This document shows, piece after piece, positions 1 to 5,569 of a stretch of DNA of 5,569 nucleotides. Under the pieces are notes generated by a model. The model was not told the DNA's origin. It saw only the letters and a program-made list of their open reading frames with translations, and searched no databases. This DNA comes from Deltaproteobacteria bacterium (GTDB lineage: Bacteria > Myxococcota_A > Polyangia > HGW-17), in assembly GCA_003249585.1 (NCBI GenBank), contig QKIM01000293.1:1-5569 (forward strand), read 5' to 3'. The first letter of the stretch is position 1. Each line of letters begins with the position of its first letter. The translations under genes were made by a program, and so were the position numbers.

Positions 1-1917
1 CTTCGCACGGGCGTGACGCAGGAGGGCGTTGCGGCCGTCGTCGAGACGGAGCTTCACCCGGGGGAGGTCCACGGGATGGGTGCGGCCGCCGAACATGAGC
101 CGGGAGGCCTTCACCACCTCGGGCTCCAGCTCCGCGACCTCGACCTTCTTGAGCCCCGTATGGGTCATGATGTCCAGGGTGCCGCCGCCGCCGAGGCCGA
201 TGAGCAGCGCCTTCTCGGCCCTGGGGTGCAGGAAGTAGGGGAGGGCGCCCAGGAAGAAGATCTCATCGGCGTAATAGGGCTGCTTGGGGGCGTGGTAGGA
301 CTCGTTGAGGCCGTTGTTGCGCAGCCGGTATCCACCGTCGCTGCCCTGGTGGACCGTCACCACCGTCACGGCGCCCTCGGCCTCGAAGACCAGCTTGCGG
401 GAGTCGCCGCTGGTGCCGAAGAGGGACTTGACCCTCGAGCCGATGGACTGGGAGTAGTCCTCGATGGAGTAGCGGGAGTTGACGATGCGCACCACGTTGA
501 CGTTGGGGTTGATGAGCATCACCAGGATGAGGGTGGCGGCCACGGCCCCGAAGAGCTTGAGCTTCACGTTCATGGCGCGGTCCACCACGGGGCCGCCGGC
601 CAGGAAGGCGGCGCCGAAGGCCATCATGATGTTGAGGAACACCATGGAGAGCAGCAGCATGTTGATGTTCCTCACGAGGGGCAGGAGGACCATGCCCATG
701 AGGGCGCTGCCGAGGATGCAGCCCACGGTGTTCAGCGAGTAGATGTTCCCCACGGCCTGGCTGGTCTTGTGGTCGACACCGGCGAGCCGCGCCAGGAGGG
801 GGAAGGAGGCGCCGTAGAAGAAGGTGGGCACCAGGATCGCGAAGAAGACCATGAGGATCTTGACGAAGAAGACCAGGCCCGGTGATTTGGGCCCTGAGCT
901 GATGTATCCCGAGATCAGGAAGGGGATGATGGGGATGAGCAGGATGGTCAGCACGGCGCCGCCCGCCGCGAAGAGCTGGAGCTTGGCGTAGAGGCCCCAG
1001 AGGTCTTTCTTGCGGTCGAGGCGGGTGGCGATCCACAGGGAGCCCACGGCGAGCCCCGTGAGGAAGGCCCCGAGGAGGGCCGCGAAACCGTAGATGGTGC
1101 CGTCCAGCAGGATGCCCAGCAGCTTGAACCACAGCACCTCGTTGGACAGGGAGATGAACCCCGCGACGAAGGCGAAGGTGAGGGCGAAGGGGTAGGAGAG
1201 GCGGAGCACCCTGGGCGTGAAGGCCTCTCGGAACTTCCGCTGGCTGCGCTCGCCCTCGTCGGTGGTGGCGTCCTCGGAGGGGGCCGGCCGGTAGCGGAAC
1301 TGCATGAAGATGGACAGTCCCGCGACCAGGAGCCCGATGGAGACGGCCACGAACACGGAGCTGTCGAGGCCGAGCCGGGGGATGAGGGCGAAGCCGGCAA
1401 GGAAGGTGCCCACGACCGCGCCGAGGGTGTTGATGAAGTACAGCAGGCCGATGCCCTTGCCCGGGCGTTCCTTCTCCACGAACCCGTGCACCAGGATGGG
1501 CAGGGTGGCGCCCATGGCCACCGTGGGGGTGAGCATGATGAGGACACCGGTGATGAAGCGCAGCGTGGTGAGGAGCCAGGCGGACGGATCGGGACCCGTG
1601 AGCAGGTAGATCACGTCCAGTTTGTACAGCAGCGGCGTGAAGAGGATTCCGAAGAGCGCGACGACCGCCTCGAGGATCCCGTACACCATGATGGGGCGTT
1701 TCAGGCGACCGGCGAATTTCCCGCCGATGGCTCCACCGAGGGCCATGCCCCCCATGAAAGTAGCCAGCACCGTAGCTGCGGCCATCTCCGTGCCACCGAA
1801 GGCGTAGTGGAGAATCCTGGTCCAAATGACCTCGTAAATGAGCCCGGCAGCACCTGAAAAGAATAATAATATCGTTACTATGATGAACAGTAGCGGGTTG
1901 CGTTTGGTCTCAGACAT
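1..1917 (-). CDS. Fused membrane / spermidine synthase-like protein (3' end outside window)
   Basis: The first 639 codons are present; the gene runs off the left edge. The N-terminal ~475 residues are mostly hydrophobic helices (about 12) carrying family signatures: GAAGLIYEVIWTR (residues 22-34), PTVAMGATLP (131-140) and INTLG (162-166). Each recurs about 232 residues later (NEVLW 259-263, PTFFYGASFP 364-373, LNTVG 395-399), so the membrane part is a tandem duplication. From about residue 500 comes the SpeE-like part: a beta region with NNGLNES (534-540), the AdoMet-type loop IGLGGGG (573-579), an acidic strand end (VAELEPE, E596) and RVKLRLDDGRNAL (620-632). The catalytic region lies beyond the window. 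The family is usually annotated as fused MFS/spermidine synthase and sits in the inner membrane with a cytosolic enzyme domain. The glycine loop lacks the Asp of the GGGDGG motif of classical spermidine synthases, so polyamine synthesis should not be assumed. The ATG at 1917 was chosen because the helix follows directly and a promoter ends 7 bp upstream. No Shine-Dalgarno is seen. Confidence 0.94.
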   Translation of the reverse strand, partial: MSETKRNPLLFIIVTILLFFSGAAGLIYEVIWTRILHYAFGGTEMAAATVLATFMGGMALGGAIGGKFAGRLKRPIMVYGILEAVVALFGILFTPLLYKLDVIYLLTGPDPSAWLLTTLRFITGVLIMLTPTVAMGATLPILVHGFVEKERPGKGIGLLYFINTLGAVVGTFLAGFALIPRLGLDSSVFVAVSIGLLVAGLSIFMQFRYRPAPSEDATTDEGERSQRKFREAFTPRVLRLSYPFALTFAFVAGFISLSNEVLWFKLLGILLDGTIYGFAALLGAFLTGLAVGSLWIATRLDRKKDLWGLYAKLQLFAAGGAVLTILLIPIIPFLISGYISSGPKSPGLVFFVKILMVFFAILVPTFFYGASFPLLARLAGVDHKTSQAVGNIYSLNTVGCILGSALMGMVLLPLVRNINMLLLSMVFLNIMMAFGAAFLAGGPVVDRAMNVKLKLFGAVAATLILVMLINPNVNVVRIVNSRYSIEDYSQSIGSRVKSLFGTSGDSRKLVFEAEGAVTVVTVHQGSDGGYRLRNNGLNESYHAPKQPYYADEIFFLGALPYFLHPRAEKALLIGLGGGGTLDIMTHTGLKKVEVAELEPEVVKASRLMFGGRTHPVDLPRVKLRLDDGRNALLRHARAK

Positions 1918-1924
1918 AGGTCGA

Positions 1925-1953
1925 TTTATATTCACTATTGAGTTTTTTGCCAG
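1925..1953 (-). promoter_or_regulatory. Sigma70-type promoter of the synthase-like gene, probably giving a leaderless mRNA
   Basis: Read on the minus strand, CTGGCA (1953-1948, 4 of 6 matches to TTGACA) is followed after exactly 17 bp by TATAAA (1930-1925, 5 of 6 matches to TATAAT). If the -10 box occupies -12 to -7, transcription starts at about 1918, and an A start would fall on the A of the ATG at 1917. The lack of any Shine-Dalgarno upstream of that ATG agrees with a leaderless transcript. This is motif reading only; the sigma factor of this organism is unknown. Confidence 0.55.
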
Positions 1954-1966
1954 AAGTTAATGGAAT
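1938..1966 (+). promoter_or_regulatory. Weak candidate promoter of the plus-strand gene
   Basis: TTGAGT (1938-1943) and TGGAAT (1961-1966) are 17 bp apart, each matching 4 of 6 consensus bases. The -10 box lacks the important A at its second position. It would overlap the promoter of the divergent gene and give a leader of roughly 80 nt. An alternative -10, TAAAGT at 1993-1998, has no good -35 partner. Low confidence. Confidence 0.2.
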
Positions 1967-1988
1967 TTTCCCCCTCCAGACCGAAAAT

Positions 1989-2005
1989 GCGCTAAAGTAA
2001 AGCGC
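1989..2005. repeat. Inverted repeat in the divergent intergenic region
   Basis: GCGCT (1989-1993) and AGCGC (2001-2005) are perfect inverted arms around a 7-nt AT-rich loop. The arm and loop include a tandem TAAAG-TAAAG (1993-2002). It lies in the leader of the plus-strand gene and upstream of the promoter of the minus-strand gene, so it could be an operator or a small leader hairpin. A run of seven T follows at 2013-2019, but 7 nt away from a stem of only 5 bp, so I do not call it a terminator. Confidence 0.3.
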
Positions 2006-2040
2006 CGAATTCTTTTTTTCATTGACGAATACCGGTAAAT

Positions 2041-2046
2041 GGAGAG
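2041..2046 (+). promoter_or_regulatory. Ribosome binding site of the TULIP-like lipoprotein gene
   Basis: GGAGAG lies upstream of the ATG at 2053, with 8 nt between GGAG and the ATG. It settles this start codon: the encoded N-terminus (MKNKKF, then a hydrophobic stretch and Cys) is a normal lipoprotein signal. Confidence 0.75.
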
Positions 2047-2052
2047 TTTCCC

Positions 2053-2115
2053 ATGAAAAACAAGAAGTTTATCCCTTATTTGTTCATGCTCGTCGGGTGT
2101 CTGACCTTCAGTTGC
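2053..2115 (+). other. Lipoprotein signal peptide of the TULIP-like protein
   Basis: Residues 1-21 have a lysine-rich start (K2, K4, K5), a hydrophobic core (I7-V14) and two candidate lipid-acceptor Cys. C16 follows LVG, a textbook lipobox but with a short core. C21 follows TFS and is followed by a Ser/Gly-rich stretch typical of a lipoprotein tether. The second module downstream uses a similar FSC ending, which slightly favours C21. Either way the protein should be anchored at the periplasmic or outer face. Confidence 0.75.
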
Positions 2116-5100
2116 TCCGGGGGAGGGTGCGAGACCCTCGAGGAGAGCCCGGCCCCGCTGCCGCCCTCCCAGACCGTGGAGAACGGTATCCAGATGCGCA
2201 TCACGGAGTCGGGATTCGAGACCATCAAGACCATCCTTCCGCAGTTCGTCGAGGGGGAATTTGGCCACATCGCCTTCATCCCGGAGTTCTGGGTGGGCGA
2301 CTCGGCGCACCAGTACGGCATCGACTTCTGCCCCCTGGGGTGTGGCGTGGACATCAGCCATGTGGATCTCGACTTCTCCGTCCAGGACAACGTCACCAAC
2401 TCCAACAACATCGACCAGTGCCGCGACGGCGTCATGGCCGACACTGTCTGTGACGAGATCTGGGCCGACGTCGAGGCCAACATCTACCTGGCCTTCGACA
2501 TCGACGTGATCATCGCCGGCTCCAACTGGACCGACAACTGCCAGATCGACATCGGTTTCCAGAACGACGCCTTCGAGGGCACCATCGCCATGGGGCTGCG
2601 CACCCGCCCCGAGGACGGCTACCTGCGGCTCGACATCGACTCCATCACCGATATCGATCTGGGCGGCCTGCAGGCCTCCATGGAGAACTGCATCCCCGTC
2701 CTCGAGGACTTCCTCAACGCCCTCATCCTCGACAACATCGGCCAGTACATCGAGATGGTCCAGGCCTTCGTGGGGAACTCCATCGTCGAGTTCATCGCCA
2801 ACAACGTCGTCATCCCCCTGCTCCAGCCCACCATCGACTCCCTCATCCCCGACATCGGCATGGAGGGGCGCGTGAACGTCGGCCAGATCATGACCGACTC
2901 TGGCTTCCTGGGTGTGGACTCCTTCCTGGAGATGCGCATGATGTCCGGCGGCTACGTCGACATCAAGAACGGCGGCATCACCGCCGGCATGATCGTGGGC
3001 TTCAACTCCGACGCCGACACCGAGACCCGGCAGGAGACCGCCGACGAGTACGGCGTGAAGGCGCACTCCGAGCACGCCCGCTGTGTGCCGCCTCTGTCAA
3101 CCTTCGACTTCGTGCAGCACGGCCTCACCACGGTCACGGGCGTCTCCGGCGCCTCCGTGGACCGCATGAAGACCTTCACCCGCCGCATCATCACCGAGTA
3201 TGACGGCACCATGGACCAGGCCTACCTGCGCTTCGAAGACAACACGCCCGCCGACATCTCCCTGGCCATCACCCAGGAGATGCTCAACCTCACGGGATTC
3301 CATCTCGTCAACTCCGGCGCCCTGTGCCTCACCCTGGGCACCGAGCAGTCCGAGATCGTCAAGGTGGGCACCTTCTCGGTGCTCATCCCCTCCATGGCGG
3401 AGATCATCGACCGCCGCGTGGGTGACGCTCCCATGCAGCTGGTGATCCGTCCCCAGAACCCCATCGAGTTCCTCATCGGGCAGGGCATCGATGGCGGGAC
3501 CCCCCTCATCGACATGTACCTCAACGATTTCCAGATCGATCTCTACCCCTTCGTCAACGGCCGGTACACCCGCGCCCTGACCCTGGCCCTCAACATGCAC
3601 GTGGAGATGGACCTCGAGGAGGGGCTCAACGACGAGGGCTACGTCACCGTGATGCCCGTCCTGCGCCCCGTGGACGAGAGCCGTATCTCCGCCCGAATCC
3701 TCAACAGCGACCTCATCCGCGAGGATCCCGAGGAAGTTGAGGCCATCTTCCCCAGCATCGTCAGCATGATCATGCCCATGATGACCTCGGCCCTGCAGCC
3801 CATCCCCATGCCCACCTACGAGATCACCAAGATGAACAGCCAGGGCCAGTATCTGGTCTGGCGCGTGGTCAAGATGGAGCACCTGGAGTTCAAACCCAAT
3901 ACGGGCTCCGACGCCCTCCTCATCAACGCCAACCTGGTCTCCGTGCTGCCCGGCCTCAAGAAGGTCGATCCCACGACCCGCATGCGCTTCGACGCCAAGG
4001 TGATCAGCGCCGTCACCGCCAGCCCCGAGCGGCTGCGCAACACCCTGCTGGGCACCGACGACGCCCGCCCCCGCGTGGAGATCGAGCTCACCCCCGAGAA
4101 CGCCACCGACGGTCCCTACGAGTACCAGTACCGCCTCGACGGTTCCGGCTGGTACCGGTTCGTCCAGGGCAACCGGCTCGTCCTCGAGGATCTGAACCTC
4201 TTCCTCCAGGGCTGGCACACCGTGGAGATCCGAGGCCGCAAGATCGGCGCCCCCCAGACCCTCTCCTTCGAGACGAAGACCCTCAGGTTCCTGCTGGACT
4301 CCGTGGCCCCCACCCTCTCCCCCGTGGCCGAGAAGGGCCTCGTGGACTTCGGCGGCTTCGACTTCGTGACCAGGAAGGCCGATCTGGAGTACAGCGTCCT
4401 CAAGGCCGAAGGCTGGACCGAATTCGCCAAGGACGCCACCATCCCCCAGACCGACGCGAAGCTCCACGCCGGCACATCCGGGCTGCTCCGGGTGCGAGTG
4501 CGGGACGAGGCGGGCAACATCGGCGAGGAGTCCATCGACCTGTCGACCCTGCTCCCGGTGAAGGTCGTTCCCCAGGACTCCGGCTTCGGGTGCTCCACCT
4601 CCGGCGGACAGGGCGGTTCCTTCCCCCTCTTCGTGCTCTTCGGCGTGTTCTTCATGGCCTTCTCGGCGCGGCGGAAGGTGATCCGGTTTTTTCCGGTGAT
4701 GGCCGCCGTGGCCCTGCTGGCGGTCTTCTCCTGTGACGACTCTTCGGGCTCGTCCCATCAGAACAACACCCCCTCCTGCTTCGACGATCTGGACTGCAGC
4801 GGGATCTCCTGTCCCTCCGACGAGGTCTCCCTGTGCATCGCCAGTCAGTGCGAGTGCGTCAACGACATCTCCTGGGGCATCTCCGGCCCCCACTCTTCCG
4901 TGACCATCATCGGGCAGTTCGCCTGGGTGGCCTCCTACAATGCCACCTACGGCGACCTCATGATCGCCAAGACCATTCCCGGGGTGAACACCCCCGCCAC
5001 CATCAAGCCCGACGAGTGGACCTTCATCGACGGCGTCCCCGCCGGGCCCGTGGTGCTCCCCACCTCGGACGTACGCGGCGGCATCAACACCCCCGGTGAG

Positions 5101-5569
5101 GACGTGGGCGGCTACACGTCCATCGGCCCCCTGAACACCAACACGCCCATCGTGGCCCACCACAACTACGACACGGGCGCCCTGCGTATCACCTACACCG
5201 TCGACGGGACCAACTATCTCTCCTATGATCTGGACGACGGCGGCGATCCCACCAGCGAGGACTACGGCAACGCCGGGCTCTTCAACGATCTCAAGATCCG
5301 CGGCTCCGACTCCCTCCCCACGGTGGTATACATGGTCAACAACATACCCGGGACCTCCACCCTGCAGAGCGAGGTGCGCTACGCCCAGGCAACGGTGCCT
5401 GTGCCCGCCTCCTCCGCGGACTGGACCTACGTGACCGTGGCCAGCAGCGAGTATCCCTATCCCGAGGTCGACGCCCCCCTGGGCGATTGGCCCGAGGGTT
5501 CGGGGCTCTTCGTCTCCCAGGACCACTTCTCCGACGAGCGCGTCGCCGTCGCCTGGTTCGACCAGCTCA
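2053..5569 (+). CDS. BPI/TULIP-like lipoprotein with MYXO-CTERM tail, read through into a second exported module (3' end outside window)
   Basis: An open frame of 1172 codons without a stop runs off the right edge. Residues 1-21 are a lipoprotein signal; either C16 (LVGC, canonical lipobox) or C21 (TFSC) could be lipidated. Residues 42-590 resemble the two-lobed BPI/LBP/CETP fold. The N-lobe begins GIQMRITESGF (45-55), like the animal start with VRIsqkGLdya. The C-lobe begins with N412, G415, G422 and L424 spaced as in BPI (NTAGLVYQEAGVL). A hydrophobic segment then ends in PIPMPTYE (583-590), like the PLPTPARVQLY end of BPI. Six Cys (93, 97, 123, 133, 163, 213) could form disulfides in the periplasm. 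Ig-like segments follow (675-729 with YRLDGSGWYRF; 748-830 with RDEAGN), then a MYXO-CTERM signal (847-875). Codons 876 onward encode a separate-looking lipoprotein module. The likely role of the first part is lipid binding or transfer at the envelope; this is inferred from fold resemblance only. The frame contains one TCA and no TTA or CTA codon. Confidence 0.9.
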   Translation, partial: MKNKKFIPYLFMLVGCLTFSCSGGGCETLEESPAPLPPSQTVENGIQMRITESGFETIKTILPQFVEGEFGHIAFIPEFWVGDSAHQYGIDFCPLGCGVDISHVDLDFSVQDNVTNSNNIDQCRDGVMADTVCDEIWADVEANIYLAFDIDVIIAGSNWTDNCQIDIGFQNDAFEGTIAMGLRTRPEDGYLRLDIDSITDIDLGGLQASMENCIPVLEDFLNALILDNIGQYIEMVQAFVGNSIVEFIANNVVIPLLQPTIDSLIPDIGMEGRVNVGQIMTDSGFLGVDSFLEMRMMSGGYVDIKNGGITAGMIVGFNSDADTETRQETADEYGVKAHSEHARCVPPLSTFDFVQHGLTTVTGVSGASVDRMKTFTRRIITEYDGTMDQAYLRFEDNTPADISLAITQEMLNLTGFHLVNSGALCLTLGTEQSEIVKVGTFSVLIPSMAEIIDRRVGDAPMQLVIRPQNPIEFLIGQGIDGGTPLIDMYLNDFQIDLYPFVNGRYTRALTLALNMHVEMDLEEGLNDEGYVTVMPVLRPVDESRISARILNSDLIREDPEEVEAIFPSIVSMIMPMMTSALQPIPMPTYEITKMNSQGQYLVWRVVKMEHLEFKPNTGSDALLINANLVSVLPGLKKVDPTTRMRFDAKVISAVTASPERLRNTLLGTDDARPRVEIELTPENATDGPYEYQYRLDGSGWYRFVQGNRLVLEDLNLFLQGWHTVEIRGRKIGAPQTLSFETKTLRFLLDSVAPTLSPVAEKGLVDFGGFDFVTRKADLEYSVLKAEGWTEFAKDATIPQTDAKLHAGTSGLLRVRVRDEAGNIGEESIDLSTLLPVKVVPQDSGFGCSTSGGQGGSFPLFVLFGVFFMAFSARRKVIRFFPVMAAVALLAVFSCDDSSGSSHQNNTPSCFDDLDCSGISCPSDEVSLCIASQCECVNDISWGISGPHSSVTIIGQFAWVASYNATYGDLMIAKTIPGVNTPATIKPDEWTFIDGVPAGPVVLPTSDVRGGINTPGEDVGGYTSIGPLNTNTPIVAHHNYDTGALRITYTVDGTNYLSYDLDDGGDPTSEDYGNAGLFNDLKIRGSDSLPTVVYMVNNIPGTSTLQSEVRYAQATVPVPASSADWTYVTVASSEYPYPEVDAPLGDWPEGSGLFVSQDHFSDERVAVAWFDQL
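2176..3978 (+). other. BPI-like (TULIP superfamily) lipid-binding region
   Basis: This covers roughly residues 42-642. The order of landmarks matches animal BPI. There is an N-terminal strand and helix (VENGIQMRITESGF), and alternating hydrophobic strands such as LRLDIDSITDIDL. The mid-protein motif TQEMLNLTGFHLVNSGAL (407-424) aligns without gaps to the start of the BPI C-lobe. LYPFVNGRYTRALTLALNMHVEMDL follows, then an amphipathic helix ending in PIPMP. An extra, mostly hydrophobic stretch around residues 214-290 has no counterpart I recall. The match was made from memory and has no alignment score, so the fold call is probable rather than proven. Confidence 0.6.
4591..4677 (+). other. MYXO-CTERM-type C-terminal sorting signal
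   Basis: Residues 847-875 hold the three parts of this signal: an invariant-type Cys (C847, after GFG) with a Gly/Ser-rich stretch, one hydrophobic helix (F857-F870) and a basic end (R873, R874, K875). In myxobacteria such tails are processed near the Cys by rhomboid- or CAAX-like myxosortases and lead to surface display. They normally end the protein. Here the reading frame continues without a stop, which is the main oddity of the window. Confidence 0.75.
4678..5569 (+). other. Second module: lipoprotein-like signal, Cys-rich linker and beta-propeller-like repeats
   Basis: This is in frame with the upstream part but looks like an independent gene. Codon 876 is GTG and would give MIRFFPVMAAVALLAVFSC, a signal peptide ending in C894 followed by Asp-Asp. 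Other possible starts are ATG 4654 (n-region MAFSARRK) and ATG 4699. A low-complexity tether (895-907) leads to six Cys in 27 residues (C909, 915, 920, 928, 933, 935), an EGF-like spacing common in myxobacterial surface proteins. From residue 938 the sequence has repeats like those of BNR/sialidase-type propellers: SYNATYGDLMIA (961-972), VGGYTSIG (1018-1025), HHNYDTGALRI (1036-1046) and VYMVNNIPGTSTL (1092-1104). The function is unknown; it is probably a secreted or surface-anchored propeller. The end is outside the window. Confidence 0.6.

Noticed and set aside
13..885. Plus-strand frame of 290 codons opposite the synthase-like gene
   Set aside because: His/Glu/Gly-rich low-complexity translation from GC-rich antisense sequence, without a ribosome binding site or domain.
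263..1825. Minus-strand frame of 520 codons overlapping the synthase-like gene
   Set aside because: Arg/His/Pro/Gly-rich translation in a shifted frame. The frame starting at 1917 has clear membrane helices and family motifs over the whole stretch.
1933..1935. GTG as an upstream start for the synthase-like gene
   Set aside because: It is in frame but lies inside the promoter spacer and has no ribosome binding site. The ATG at 1917 gives a normal N-terminus.
1989..2019. Intrinsic terminator (hairpin plus T run)
   Set aside because: The stem has only 5 bp and the T run begins 7 nt after it. The position in the leader of the gene gives no transcript to end.
2023..2028. TTGACG as a -35 box for the plus-strand gene
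   Set aside because: A -10 box at the usual spacing would fall on the start codon region, and no suitable hexamer is there.
1957..3075. Antisense open frame of 372 codons on the minus strand
   Set aside because: Same register effect; low-complexity Val/Asp/Gly/His composition, and it runs through the intergenic region of the divergent genes.
4654..4656. Separate CDS for the second module starting at ATG 4654 or GTG 4678
   Set aside because: Not listed as its own CDS because the sequence as given has no stop before it. It is described as a module and the split is discussed as a finding.
3097..5526. Antisense open frame of 809 codons on the minus strand
   Set aside because: It is in codon register with the sense gene, whose codons avoid TTA, CTA and TCA, so the opposite strand stays open. 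The translation is a Gly/His/Asp/Val-rich string with no domain, and it ends at the single TCA codon (3097-3099).

Overview
The window is GC-rich, densely coding bacterial DNA with a strong bias for G or C in third codon positions. It fits a myxobacterium-like organism (Myxococcota or a related former deltaproteobacterium). The clues are a C-terminal sorting signal of MYXO-CTERM type (a Cys, a Gly-rich stretch, one membrane helix, then Arg-Arg-Lys), lipoprotein signals, and a Cys-rich linker followed by beta-propeller-like repeats, a style common in that group. The lineage call is an inference from protein style; there is no marker gene.

Layout: two divergent genes share a 135-bp intergenic region (1918-2052), and both run off the window. 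On the minus strand (1917 to 1) is the first 639 residues of a fused membrane/spermidine-synthase-like protein: a membrane region built from two repeated halves, then the start of an aminopropyltransferase-like Rossmann domain. Its promoter lies so close to the ATG that the mRNA is probably leaderless. On the plus strand (2053 to beyond 5569) is one uninterrupted frame of at least 1172 codons, preceded by a clear Shine-Dalgarno.

The plus-strand frame reads like two exported proteins joined end to end. The first (codons 1-875) is a lipoprotein whose central 600 residues resemble the two-lobed BPI/LBP/CETP lipid-binding (TULIP) fold of animals, followed by Ig-like segments and a MYXO-CTERM tail. 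Directly after that tail, where a stop is expected, the frame continues into a second lipoprotein-type signal, a Cys-rich linker and beta-propeller-like repeats. In the +1 frame two TGA codons sit exactly at the joint, each overlapping a possible start (GTGA and TGATG). A one-base difference would therefore turn the fusion into two translationally coupled genes.

No tRNA, rRNA, CRISPR array, insertion sequence or clear terminator was seen. Nothing in the sequence ties the synthase-like protein functionally to the lipid-binding protein; they share only the divergent control region.
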